A stretch of DNA of 40,359 bases from an uncultured Lachnospiraceae bacterium (GCA_910577785.1 CAJTNT010000035.1:1-40359); one strand, 5' to 3'; counted from the stretch's first letter, positions 8,601-17,003 are shown. Program-made: numbers and translations. The notes: a model not told the origin generated them from the letters alone.

Positions 8601-9948
8601 GCAGATGACTGATGAATGGAATACAAGTGTCAGGCCTATACATTATTTAGGAAGTAAACTAAGAATGCTGGAATCAGTGAAAGAGGCAGTAGATACTGTA
8701 GATGCTTCCAAGGGATGTTTATGTGATCTGTTTTCAGGGTCTGGAACAGTCTCAAAATATTTTTCGGAGTATAGGGATATTGTAGCTGTAGATATACAAA
8801 ATTATTCCGGTGTATTATGTGAGGCTATGATGGGCCGTCTTAACTATGTATTTGATATCAATGCTATGATGTGTGAAATAAAGCAAAGCAGTGTTAGGAG
8901 AAAGCAGTTAAGTATTTTTGGTGAATTGTTGGAATATGAAGATACTTGCATGGAGAAGGCAAGAAATCATGAAATATCAGATTTGTATGAGATTATAGAA
9001 AAGGGATCTATTTATATTTTTATCAAAGAAGGAAGAAATGACTGCTCAGAAAAACTAAATAAAGTATTGGCAAATTTGAAGAAAAACATTAGTTATGGAT
9101 CGGATAATGAATTATTAGACAGCATAATTACTCGATATTATGGAGGTCTGTATTTTTCATACCAGCAGGCATTAGATATGGATAGTATAGAACATTTTGT
9201 TTTCAAGTTAGAGGGATTGGTTATGATTAAGTCGTTGGCTGCCTTGCTCAGTACGGCAAGTGAGATAGTAAATACGGTTGGGAAACAATTTGCCCAGCCT
9301 TTGAAAGTCAGCGATGGAAAAGGAAAATATAAGGTTTCTTTAGCAAAAAAAATTTTGGAAGACAGATCAATGAAAGTGTTCGATGTATATGAAAAATGGC
9401 TAAAATTTTACTTGTCTGTAGGAGAGGATAGTCATAAGCATTTTGTAATATGTGATGACTATTTGAGTGCGCTGGATAAATTAAAAGATACAAATGTTAG
9501 CGTTATCTATGCGGATCCTCCATATACAAGATATCATTATAGTAGATATTATCATGTATTGGAAACAATTTGTTTACGGGATAATCCCAAAGTGACAACA
9601 ACATTTCCAAATGGTTTTGGGGGGATCAGCCGTGCAATATATAGGGCTGGCAGACATCAGTCTCCATTTTGCATTAAAAGCCAAGCAGAAGAAGCGTTTG
9701 ATAGAATGTTCAGAAAGGTTAAGGAGTTAGGTGTGCCGTTGGTATTGTCATATTCTCCGTTTGATGCATCGCAAGCTGTGACACCTAGATTGCAAACAGT
9801 AAATCAATTAATTGAGAAGGCGAAGATGTATTTTAATCAAGTTACAACTATGTCTCCAGGTGAGTTTACACATAGTAAATTGAATTGTGCAGGTAAGAAT
9901 TTTAGAGCAAATCATGAAGCTGAAATATTGATATTATGCAAGAATTAG
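8593..9948 (+). CDS. DNA adenine methyltransferase, alpha class, of the BfiI-like R-M system
   Basis: A 451-residue AdoMet-dependent DNA methyltransferase. The AdoMet motif I is near the N-terminus (CDLFSGSGTVSKYF, residues about 44-57) and the catalytic motif IV lies far downstream (YADPPYTRYHYSRYYH, DPPY at 308-311). That order, with the recognition region between them, is the alpha (Dam-like) class, normally N6-adenine. The N-terminal RPIHYLGSKLRM is typical of the D12 family. It starts at ATG 8593 inside the nuclease gene, or less likely at ATG 8605. With the beta-class enzyme downstream it should protect host DNA from the nuclease. Confidence 0.85.
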   Translation: MCEQMTDEWNTSVRPIHYLGSKLRMLESVKEAVDTVDASKGCLCDLFSGSGTVSKYFSEYRDIVAVDIQNYSGVLCEAMMGRLNYVFDINAMMCEIKQSSVRRKQLSIFGELLEYEDTCMEKARNHEISDLYEIIEKGSIYIFIKEGRNDCSEKLNKVLANLKKNISYGSDNELLDSIITRYYGGLYFSYQQALDMDSIEHFVFKLEGLVMIKSLAALLSTASEIVNTVGKQFAQPLKVSDGKGKYKVSLAKKILEDRSMKVFDVYEKWLKFYLSVGEDSHKHFVICDDYLSALDKLKDTNVSVIYADPPYTRYHYSRYYHVLETICLRDNPKVTTTFPNGFGGISRAIYRAGRHQSPFCIKSQAEEAFDRMFRKVKELGVPLVLSYSPFDASQAVTPRLQTVNQLIEKAKMYFNQVTTMSPGEFTHSKLNCAGKNFRANHEAEILILCKN

Positions 9949-9958
9949 CGAGGTATGT

Positions 9959-11128
9959 ATGGATAAAGAACAATTTTTAGGCCTGGATATTTCGAAAGTT
10001 CATGCTGTTATTCATGCTGATAATATGGCTGTATTAAAGGCCATGAAAGATAAGTTTCATAAATGTGTTGACTGCATCTATATAGATCCACCATATAATA
10101 ATGGTGAAAGTTATAATTATTATATTGATAATGTTTCCCATGAAGAATGGTTGGAGAGTATGGAAACCGTGTTGAAGCTTCTGTGGTTAATTTTAAAAGA
10201 TAACGGTAGCCTTTGGATATCCATTGATGATGGGGAAATGCATTATTTGAAAGTATTATGTGATAAGATATTTGGAAGGGACAAATTTATTACAACAATT
10301 ATTTGGCAGCAACGTAATACGAGAGAAAATCGTAAGATTTTTTCCAATAATCATGAGTATTTATTAGTATTTTCGCCCAATCCAGCTCTTTTCAAAAAGA
10401 AAAGAAATCTTCTCCCAATAACAGATGAAATCTTAAGCAGATACTCAAATCCAGATAATGACCCGAGGGGATTATGGCAGTCTATTACTGCAAACGTTCA
10501 AGCTGGGCATGCTGTTCCTTCACAGTTTTATGAGATAACTGCGCCAAATGGGAAGAAACATAATCCGCCACAGGGCAGATGCTGGGTTTACAATCAACAG
10601 CGTATGGAACGAGAGATTGCAGAGGGGAATATTTGGTTTGGCAGTGATGGTAATGGTGTTCCTAGAATAAAGAAATTCATTTCTAATTCGGTAAAGGGGG
10701 TTGTGCCTGAAACATTGTGGCTTCCTGATTTTGCAGGAACGAATAAAGATGCTAAAACTCATTTACAAAAGCTTCAAGTATATAACAAAGATTTGTTTGA
10801 AACGCCGAAGCCGGAGAGTTTAATTGCAAAAATATTGGAAATTGCAACAAATGAGGGAGATTTAGTGCTAGATTGTTTTTTGGGTTCTGGAACAACGGTA
10901 TCCACTGCGCATAAGATGAGCAGAAATTATATCGGTATTGAGAAAAACCTGGAAACCTGTCTCTCTATTGTTGCTAGAATGGATAAAGTTGTAACGGGAG
11001 AAAAGGGTGGGATTTCTTCGGCAGTTAAATGGAATGGCGGTGGAACATATGACTATATAGAATGGAATGGAGAAGGGGATGCGGAAGGAGGTTTGTTTTG
11101 TAATATGCAAGAATATGGGAGGAGGTAG
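9959..11128 (+). CDS. DNA methyltransferase, beta class (N4-cytosine or N6-adenine)
   Basis: A 389-residue site-specific DNA methyltransferase. Here motif IV comes first (IYIDPPYNNGESYNYY, DPPYN at 43-47) and the AdoMet motif I is C-terminal (DCFLGSGTTVSTAH, FLGSG at 307-311), which defines the beta class. It resembles Mod subunits of type III systems, but no Res helicase gene is present. The gene begins 10 bp after the first methyltransferase. Two unrelated methyltransferases with one nuclease usually mean an asymmetric recognition site whose strands need separate modification, as in BfiI. Whether it makes m6A or m4C cannot be told from motif IV alone. Confidence 0.85.
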   Translation: MDKEQFLGLDISKVHAVIHADNMAVLKAMKDKFHKCVDCIYIDPPYNNGESYNYYIDNVSHEEWLESMETVLKLLWLILKDNGSLWISIDDGEMHYLKVLCDKIFGRDKFITTIIWQQRNTRENRKIFSNNHEYLLVFSPNPALFKKKRNLLPITDEILSRYSNPDNDPRGLWQSITANVQAGHAVPSQFYEITAPNGKKHNPPQGRCWVYNQQRMEREIAEGNIWFGSDGNGVPRIKKFISNSVKGVVPETLWLPDFAGTNKDAKTHLQKLQVYNKDLFETPKPESLIAKILEIATNEGDLVLDCFLGSGTTVSTAHKMSRNYIGIEKNLETCLSIVARMDKVVTGEKGGISSAVKWNGGGTYDYIEWNGEGDAEGGLFCNMQEYGRR

Positions 11129-11171
11129 CTGTTTTAAAGAGGAATGGAGTAGCATATCATGTAGCAGCCTC

Positions 11172-12311
11172 TTACTCCCCCCACAAGGAAACCAGGATTT
11201 CCACACCGCCTTCCTCCAGGTTTCTGTACTGTATGCTGCCATGGTGCATTTTGAGGATTTCATGGCACAAGGGGATTCCAAGCCCCCGCCCCTGCAGCCG
11301 TTCCCTGGGAATGGGCTGCTTGCCATTTAAGAGCGGCAGCAGATCTTGTGGGATATGGTCATCTTTATTCTCAATGCGGATGGTATTGCCATCCATCGAC
11401 AGGCTGATATGTTCCCCCTGGCGGCAGGTATTGGAAATCAAATTCCGCAGCAGGCTTAAGAGCAGGTTCTTATCCCCATAGAAAATCTTGTCTGTGCGGG
11501 TTTCGTCATCCATCCCGCCAACTGCAAGGAATGGAAAATAAGCCTTCAGGCTTTCCGCAAGCTTGGCTGGCTCAATTTTCCCCATTACAATTTCCCCTTC
11601 CCGTAAGCTGCCCATAATCAGCAGGTTATCAATTAATGCATTGAGGTGCTGTGCCTGCTGGTCAATCTGGCTGCTGGCGAACTGGATGTCCTCCGCAGAA
11701 ATATTTCCCAGGGAAATGAACTGGGCATACCCCTGGATGGCAGTTAGGGGCGTCCGCAGCTCATGGGCAATATTGCGCACCGGCGCGTAAATCTTCTGCA
11801 TCGTGCCATAGAGAATAACCGAAAGGAGCAGCGAAACCAGCACGGCAAGGCCTAAAATCAGGAACATCTGCTCCTGCTGCGCCTGATACAGCCCATTTAT
11901 TTTTTCCAGATAGCGGATGGAAACCGTTCCATTGTGAAAGTCTGCATAAGTATTGGCAATGCACAGATAGGCGTCCCCCTGCCGCCGGATTAGCTGGAAA
12001 TCCTTCTCCCCCGCACTTTCCCAGGAAAAGGGCAGGGTATTGGCAAGGATGCGCCCCTGTGCCTGGATCTGTAGGAAAATTCCCTGCTTCTGCAGGCGCT
12101 GGCAGTAATTCTTTATCCGGTCTGTCCCCTCGCTGCTATTCAGGTAAGAAGAGATAGTATATTCCGCGCTGCTTTCATTCAGGAAGGCATTGTCACAGTA
12201 TTTGTCCAGATTTTTGCGGAAAGAATATTGCTGCATAAAAAAGAGGCTGCCAAAGAGCAGGGCAAGCAGCAGGCTCATTGTCAATAGATAGTTTTTTTCC
12301 CAGATCTTCAA
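11172..12311 (-). CDS. Sensor histidine kinase
   Basis: A 379-residue membrane sensor kinase. TM1 spans about 9-27, an extracytoplasmic sensing region about 28-148, and TM2 about 149-170. The dimerisation helix with phosphoacceptor H183 (AHELRTPLTAIQGYAQ) follows almost directly, leaving no room for a normal HAMP domain. The ATPase shows an N-box (LLRNLISNT) and a G-box (GRGLGIPLCHEIL). The gene is 16 bp downstream of its response regulator and is last in a three-gene minus-strand operon. The stimulus is unknown. It converges with the restriction-modification island, with about 43 bp between stops. Confidence 0.9.
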   Translation of the reverse strand: MKIWEKNYLLTMSLLLALLFGSLFFMQQYSFRKNLDKYCDNAFLNESSAEYTISSYLNSSEGTDRIKNYCQRLQKQGIFLQIQAQGRILANTLPFSWESAGEKDFQLIRRQGDAYLCIANTYADFHNGTVSIRYLEKINGLYQAQQEQMFLILGLAVLVSLLLSVILYGTMQKIYAPVRNIAHELRTPLTAIQGYAQFISLGNISAEDIQFASSQIDQQAQHLNALIDNLLIMGSLREGEIVMGKIEPAKLAESLKAYFPFLAVGGMDDETRTDKIFYGDKNLLLSLLRNLISNTCRQGEHISLSMDGNTIRIENKDDHIPQDLLPLLNGKQPIPRERLQGRGLGIPLCHEILKMHHGSIQYRNLEEGGVEILVSLWGE

Positions 12312-12327
12312 TGGTGTCCCTCCTGTT

Positions 12328-12975
12328 TTATCCGAGCTCCAGCCGATATCCCGTCTTATAGACCGTTTTAATCTGCCCTTTCCAATTCAGCTTCTTCCGA
12401 AGCCGCTGGATATGCACGTCCACCGTGCGTTCGTCCCCATCGTATTCCCATCCCCAGGCCGCATTCAGCAGCTGTTCCCTTGTTAAAGTAATGTTTTTAT
12501 TGAGGATCAGCGCCCGCAGCAGTTCAAATTCCTGCTTTGTCAGGGGGATTTCCCGCCCGTCCCGATAGGCCTTGCCGTTGCAAAAATCGATCTTTACCGT
12601 GCCGAGGCAGAAAACATCTTCCCTCTTATAGCGGCGCAGCACCACATTGACCCGTGAAACCAGTTCCTGGAGATGGAAGGGCTTGACGATATAGTCCTCT
12701 GCACCGCCGTCTAGCCCCCGTACCCTGTCCCCGATCTCGCTCCGTGCCGTCACAAAGATCACAGGGATTTTCCCCAAATGTTTCATCACGCCAAAGCCGT
12801 TCATATCTGGCAAATTAATATCCAGCAGCGCCAAATCCACCGCCTGTTCCTTTATCATGGAAATAGCCTCACTGCCTGTATATGCAGTGAGGCACTGGTG
12901 CCCCGTGATGGACAGTGTGCGTGCCATCAGTCCGTTGATCGCCTGGTCATCTTCTATAATAAGCAGTGTCGCCAT
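12328..12975 (-). CDS. OmpR/PhoB-family response regulator
   Basis: A 215-residue two-domain regulator. The receiver domain has the acidic pocket IIEDD (6-10), phosphoacceptor D52 (LLDINLPDMNG) and the KPF loop. The C-terminal winged helix has the usual NITLTREQLLNAAWG and DERTVDVHIQRLRKKL segments. The frame is open upstream to 13020, but AGGTGG is 6 nt before the ATG at 12975 and the protein then begins MATLLIIEDDQ, as expected. It is the partner of the kinase 16 bp downstream and is preceded 16 bp upstream by a small membrane protein, suggesting one operon. Confidence 0.93.
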   Translation of the reverse strand: MATLLIIEDDQAINGLMARTLSITGHQCLTAYTGSEAISMIKEQAVDLALLDINLPDMNGFGVMKHLGKIPVIFVTARSEIGDRVRGLDGGAEDYIVKPFHLQELVSRVNVVLRRYKREDVFCLGTVKIDFCNGKAYRDGREIPLTKQEFELLRALILNKNITLTREQLLNAAWGWEYDGDERTVDVHIQRLRKKLNWKGQIKTVYKTGYRLELG

Positions 12976-12991
12976 ATGTTCCACCTGATTT

Positions 12992-13453
12992 CTAGTTTCC
13001 CAGCGGATGCTTTGAGGCACAGAATGTCTCCTGGTCGGCCTCCATAATTTGCGCTTCTGTCAAATCTTTAATCTGTGCATGCTCCGCCTCCAGCCCGCTT
13101 TCTTTGCAGACCGCAAGGATGGCGTCCCTGGCGCCATTTCCTGCATTAACGTCATTTAAAATGCTTTCTAGGCATTCCCAGCCGCCATCTTCGGTGTCTT
13201 CTGCCAATAGTGGCGCTTCCCCGTGTTCTTGCAGCAGTTCCTGTGCAAAATTCCTGCTGTTATCCAGGAAGTCTTCACTTTTGGACACAAGTTCCTTCTC
13301 CGAACGCTTCTCCAGCGTCTTCTTCGCCGCTGCGACTGCCTGGGATTCGGAACTGCGGGCCATTGCCATGCCTCCCAGAAAAAAAGACAGCGACAGCAGG
13401 CATACAAGTCCGATGCTTATAAGGATGCCCTTTGCTTTTTGGATACGTTTCAT
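12992..13453 (-). CDS. Membrane-anchored protein of unknown function, first gene of the two-component operon
   Basis: A 153-residue protein starting at ATG 13453 (AAGGTG 6 nt upstream; an in-frame GTG lies at 13462). It has a basic N-terminus (MKRIQKAKG) and one hydrophobic segment of about 22 residues, followed by a charged, helix-rich domain outside the membrane. There is no lipobox. I do not recognise the family. Its place directly before the response regulator suggests an accessory signal or sensor subunit, or a target of the same regulon. Confidence 0.72.
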   Translation of the reverse strand: MKRIQKAKGILISIGLVCLLSLSFFLGGMAMARSSESQAVAAAKKTLEKRSEKELVSKSEDFLDNSRNFAQELLQEHGEAPLLAEDTEDGGWECLESILNDVNAGNGARDAILAVCKESGLEAEHAQIKDLTEAQIMEADQETFCASKHPLGN

Positions 13454-13541
13454 AGATATCACCTTTTTCCTTTCCTCTTGATAAAGTTGTCTGTTATCTG
13501 TGGGATTGAGAACGATAATCCTTCATGCCTCAAACAAGAAG

Positions 13542-13560
13542 ATGGTGTAATTTACGCCAT
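13542..13560. promoter_or_regulatory. 19-bp near-perfect palindrome, possible operator
   Basis: ATGGTGTAATTTACGCCAT is symmetrical in 8 of 9 pairs around a central T, with a G-T pair at the fifth position. It lies in the 180 bp between the end of the MATE gene and the start of the two-component operon, about 90 bp upstream of that operon's first ATG. With no loop it suits a dimeric DNA-binding protein better than an RNA hairpin. Which regulator binds is unknown. Confidence 0.35.
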
Positions 13561-13633
13561 TGCTCCTTTTTCCATCCACAGATCTATCTTATCATACATA
13601 TATTGCAGAGTTATTTCGGGATATAAAAATATT

Positions 13634-14968
13634 TCATCCCTCCATGCGTTTTTGTATGCTTCTCCGATAAAACGAAACCGACAGCACCGTGGCAATCGCC
13701 CAGCTGACCGGCCATGCGCACCAGATGCCAATCGCAGACCCCATCCATCCGGAGAGAAGGAACGCCAGGATCACACGCAAGGCAAGATCTAGGAACGTGG
13801 AAGCCATAAACCGCCCCATCGCGCTGATCCCACGCAAAATCCCATCCGCTACCAATTTAATGGAAATAATAAAATAAAATGGCGAAAGAATCCACAGAAA
13901 CTGCTGCCCCGTCAGAAGCGCCGTGTCAGAGCCTTTATTTAAGAACAGCAGCAGCAAAAACCTGCCAGCTCCAAGATACAGCGCACAAAACGGGATGCAG
14001 ATCCCCCACACCAGCTTCCAGCCCGCGCGGAAGCATTCCCGGATCCGCCCCAGTTTACGCGCCCCCAGGTTCTGCGCCGTAAAATTGGAGATCCCATTGC
14101 CAATCGTCGTAAATGAGGTAATCACCAGGTTGTTCAGCTTTACAGCTGCAGAATACCCGGCAGCTACGCTGACGCCGAAGCTATTGATGCACCCCTGGAT
14201 CATCATATTCCCCACGGAGATAAAAGACTGCTGGAGGATGCTTGGCACAGCGACAGCGGCAATCTTCTGCAGCAGGCGCCAGGAAAAAAGGCAGGGCTTT
14301 TCCTTCGTCTGGATGCCAGCCAGCCGCCGGATCACCAGCATAAGGGAAACCAGGCAGCTTGCCCCCTGGCAGAGGAAGGTCGCCCAGGCCACGCCGGCAA
14401 TCCCCATCGAAAATCCCTTTACGAACAGGATATCCACGAGGATATTTGCACTTGACGATACGGCCAGGAACAGAAACGGCGTCTTGGAATCCCCCAGCGC
14501 GGAGAAAATCCCGGTGGCAATATTATAAAAGAACAGGAACGGAAGCCCCCATATGTAAATCCGCAGGTAAAGGGAGGAATCCGCCATAATTTCCGGCTGC
14601 GTCTTCATCAGCTGAAGCAGCGTATCGCAGGACAGCAGCCCAGCCGCAAGCAAAGCGGCGCACAGCGCCCCGCCGGCAATCAGGGTGGTATAGACCGAAG
14701 ATTTCATGGAACGGTAATCCCTGGCTCCAAAAAGCTGCGATACAATCACTGAGCAGCCGATATTGCAGCCAAACGCGAAGGCAATAAAAACCAAGGTAAT
14801 GTTATAGCTGTTCCCCACCGCCGCAAGGGCATTTTCGCCAATGAATTTCCCGGCCACCAGGGAATCTGCAATATTATAGAGCTGCTGGAAGAGAATGCTC
14901 CCAAACATAGGCATGCAGAACGCCCATAAGACTTTCTGCGGGTCTCCTTGTGTCAGATCTTTATTCAT
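13634..14968 (-). CDS. MATE family multidrug/metabolite exporter
   Basis: A 444-residue integral membrane protein with about 12 hydrophobic segments, the standard MATE length. It begins with DLTQGDPQKVLWAFCMPMF, which matches the family start (TxGxxxxxL), and its first helix carries QLYNIADSLVAGKFIGENALAAVG. MATE proteins export cationic drugs or metabolites using Na+ or H+ gradients. It is divergent from a LysR-type regulator at 15274 and may be controlled by it. The start is the ATG at 14968; a GGATGATGG stretch precedes it. Confidence 0.9.
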   Translation of the reverse strand: MNKDLTQGDPQKVLWAFCMPMFGSILFQQLYNIADSLVAGKFIGENALAAVGNSYNITLVFIAFAFGCNIGCSVIVSQLFGARDYRSMKSSVYTTLIAGGALCAALLAAGLLSCDTLLQLMKTQPEIMADSSLYLRIYIWGLPFLFFYNIATGIFSALGDSKTPFLFLAVSSSANILVDILFVKGFSMGIAGVAWATFLCQGASCLVSLMLVIRRLAGIQTKEKPCLFSWRLLQKIAAVAVPSILQQSFISVGNMMIQGCINSFGVSVAAGYSAAVKLNNLVITSFTTIGNGISNFTAQNLGARKLGRIRECFRAGWKLVWGICIPFCALYLGAGRFLLLLFLNKGSDTALLTGQQFLWILSPFYFIISIKLVADGILRGISAMGRFMASTFLDLALRVILAFLLSGWMGSAIGIWCAWPVSWAIATVLSVSFYRRSIQKRMEG

Positions 14969-15273
14969 AATCCATCATCCTTTCTGTGCGATTCTATACA
15001 GAACGGTAATTATTATACTACAATTTTGCTGGGTTGAGAAATTTATTTTTTACAATGCATTTCTTAATGTTTTATAAATATTGCACAAAAATAGGGTATT
15101 TTTTCCTAGATTTTGCTCTGAATTTTTGTTTATTTTGCCTATTCTATTTTTCTTATCCCTTCTTCGCGCCCTTACGTTTCGTACGAAATCAACGAATTTT
15201 CCCCATCCGCATTGACAGACGCCGTCTGCGAATCTATAATAAGGGCAGCAAAGGCGAAAAGGAGGCTGGCGGC
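14969..15273. promoter_or_regulatory. Divergent control region between MATE and LysR genes
   Basis: This 305-bp region is AT-rich in its first half. For the LysR gene it holds a perfect consensus promoter, TTGACA (15212-15217), 17 bp, TATAAT (15235-15240). The spacer contains the perfect palindrome CAGACG-C-CGTCTG (15216-15228), and a second perfect palindrome TTTCGTACGAAA lies at 15177-15188, just upstream of the -35. For MATE a TATAAT on the minus strand at about 15019-15014 is the best -10, with only a weak -35. The palindromes are probable operators. Confidence 0.65.
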
Positions 15274-16173
15274 ATGGACGTGAATTATGAACTTTATAAG
15301 GTATTTTACCACGTAGCTTCTAGCCTGAGTTTTTCAGAAGCCTCCAAAAAGCTTTACATTTCCCAGTCCGCCGTAAGCCAGTCGATTAAGACGCTGGAAC
15401 GGAAGCTGGAGCAGCCTTTGTTTATCCGCAGCACCAAGCGGGTACAGCTTACCCCAGCAGGAAAAATGCTGTTCAAGCATATTGAGCCTGCCGTCAACCT
15501 GATTGCGCGTGGGGAGGAACAGCTCCTTACCCCCAATGCCTTTGGGTTCGGCCAGCTCCATATTGGCGCCAGCGATACCATCTGCCGTTACTTTTTGGTG
15601 CCTTACCTGGGGCAGTTCCGCAAGGATTTCCCCAATATCCCCATCAAGGTCACCAATGCGACTTCCTTAAGCTGCGTAGACTTGCTGGCACAGGGAAAAG
15701 TGGATTTGATCATTGCCAACTATCCCAATTCCCGTATGAACAGCGCCTACATCCAGAAGACGGTGGCTTCTTTCCGGGATGTGTTTATCGCGAACCCTGC
15801 TTACTATGACTTGCAGCAGGAGGTCACATTCGGGCAGCTGCAGAAATATCCGATTTTAATGCTGGAGCGAAAAAGCGCCACGAGCGAATATTTACATAAG
15901 CTATTCTTGCAGCAGCAGCTGGAACTGGTTCCGGAAGTAGAGCTGAGCAGCAATGATTTGCTGATTGACCTGGCCAGGATTGGCCTTGGCATTGCTTTCA
16001 TACCGGATTACTGCCTTGCGGAAGGGGAAAAGGAACTCTATGTCATCCACACCAAAGAGCAGATTCCACAGCGCCAGATTGTGGCTGCGATGAATCCCAG
16101 CCTCCCTTTTTCTGCATCGGCGCATGAATTCTTAAGCCGCCTGCCAGACGCCAGGGAATGCGGAGGCGCATGA
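15274..16173 (+). CDS. LysR family transcriptional regulator
   Basis: A 299-residue regulator. The winged helix-turn-helix lies at about 1-60 (YKVFYHVASSLSFSEASKKL, then ISQSAVSQSIKTLE), and a substrate-binding-type effector domain follows from about 90 to 295. The frame is open back to 15034, but GGAGG at 15261-15265 is 8 nt before the ATG at 15274, and upstream codons overlap the promoter. It is divergent from MATE. The effector is unknown; the domain is of the CysB/CbbR fold with no ligand-specific motif I can name. Confidence 0.92.
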   Translation: MDVNYELYKVFYHVASSLSFSEASKKLYISQSAVSQSIKTLERKLEQPLFIRSTKRVQLTPAGKMLFKHIEPAVNLIARGEEQLLTPNAFGFGQLHIGASDTICRYFLVPYLGQFRKDFPNIPIKVTNATSLSCVDLLAQGKVDLIIANYPNSRMNSAYIQKTVASFRDVFIANPAYYDLQQEVTFGQLQKYPILMLERKSATSEYLHKLFLQQQLELVPEVELSSNDLLIDLARIGLGIAFIPDYCLAEGEKELYVIHTKEQIPQRQIVAAMNPSLPFSASAHEFLSRLPDARECGGA

Positions 16174-16231
16174 TTTTGCCATAGTTTTTTGAAACTGCAG
16201 GAGACAATAAAGCATGCTAGGAGGTGACATA

Positions 16232-16600
16232 ATGTCTTTTAAAATGATACATGAAAACTACAACGTACAGGATCTGCAGAAATCCATCACATTTTACAGG
16301 GAAGCCTTTGGGCTGATTGAGGTGCGCCGCAAGGAGGCGGCGGACGGGAGCTTTATTATCGTATACCTCTCGAACGAAGAAAGTGATTTCCAGCTCGAAC
16401 TTACCTGGCTGAAGGATAAGGAAGGCCCCTATGACCTGGGGGAATGCGAATTCCACCTGGCATTTGAAGCAGATGATTACGAAACTGCCTATGCAAGGCA
16501 TAAAGCCATGGGATGCATCTGCTATGAAAACCCCTCGATGGGCATTTACTTTGTGGAAGACCCAGATGGTTATTGGCTGGAAGTAGTTCCGGCCAAATAA
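16232..16600 (+). CDS. VOC family protein, glyoxalase I-like
   Basis: A 122-residue vicinal-oxygen-chelate protein. All four metal ligands of glyoxalase I appear to be present: H7 (KMIHENYNV), a Glu in FQLELTW, a His in CEFHLAF and a Glu in YWLEVV. Length and ligands fit the short clostridial glyoxalase I, which isomerises methylglyoxal hemithioacetals, but other VOC functions are possible. AGGAGG at 16219-16224 fixes the ATG at 16232. It follows the LysR gene by 58 bp. Confidence 0.82.
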   Translation: MSFKMIHENYNVQDLQKSITFYREAFGLIEVRRKEAADGSFIIVYLSNEESDFQLELTWLKDKEGPYDLGECEFHLAFEADDYETAYARHKAMGCICYENPSMGIYFVEDPDGYWLEVVPAK

Positions 16601-16671
16601 ATGGGGCTATGGGACGTTTGCAATAAATGACTTACAGGCCGTGCGGCCGATTATGGAAAGGAGTGTTTTTT

Positions 16672-16908
16672 ATGAAGCTTTATAACATTGAAAACGTAGA
16701 AGAATTTATGAGTATTGTTGACAAATGCAAGGGGACGGTGGAGCTGGTGTCCAAGGAGGGCGACCGCCTGAACCTGAAATCACAGCTGACCAAATTTGTT
16801 ACCGTGACAGAACTGTTCCACAACGAATCCTTAATCAAGGAACTGGATTTGGTTGCCTATGAAAAAGAGGATATTGAACTGCTTATGAAATATATGTTTG
16901 GGAACTAA
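16672..16908 (+). CDS. Conserved 78-residue protein of unknown function
   Basis: A small acidic protein that starts at ATG 16672 with AAAGGAG 8 nt upstream. It begins MKLYNIENVEEFMSIVDKCKG and ends LMKYMFGN. It has no membrane segment or cysteine pair; the pattern of short helices and two strands suggests a compact alpha/beta fold. I recall similar small proteins in Lachnospiraceae, sometimes mislabelled as polyA polymerase, but no function can be supported. Confidence 0.75.
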   Translation: MKLYNIENVEEFMSIVDKCKGTVELVSKEGDRLNLKSQLTKFVTVTELFHNESLIKELDLVAYEKEDIELLMKYMFGN

Positions 16909-16922
16909 ATAAGTTATTGAAA

Positions 16923-16969
16923 AAGGGCTATGTTTTGTTTCGCGCAGATAGAAGCAGGACGTAGCCCTT
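16923..16969. terminator. 19-bp hairpin, probable bidirectional terminator
   Basis: Arms 16923-16941 and 16951-16969 pair along all 19 positions in plus-strand RNA, with four G-U pairs and a 9-nt loop. In the opposite direction the hairpin is followed by TTTTTC, fitting a terminator for the helicase gene, whose stop is 35 bp away. It separates two convergent transcription units. Confidence 0.6.
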
Positions 16970-17003
16970 GGTATGTTTGCGCTGCTTCTTCTGCAGAGGA
17001 TTT

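Larger units (their letters stand above)
7175..11130. mobile_element. AT-rich restriction-modification island
   Basis: From roughly 7180 to 11130 the DNA is markedly more AT-rich than both sides and uses AT-ending codons (TAT, AAT, GAA, ATA), consistent with recent transfer. It carries one nuclease gene and two methyltransferase genes in the same direction. The 193 bp before the nuclease GTG (7175-7367) hold no gene I can support. I see no integrase, transposase, direct repeats or attachment site at either edge. The left edge abuts a truncated Uma2 gene, and the right edge runs tail-to-tail into the sensor kinase gene. Confidence 0.6.

Noticed and set aside
9959..11128. Type III restriction Mod subunit
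   Set aside because: The methyltransferase resembles Mod proteins, but no Res helicase gene is adjacent and the operon has its own PLD-type nuclease.
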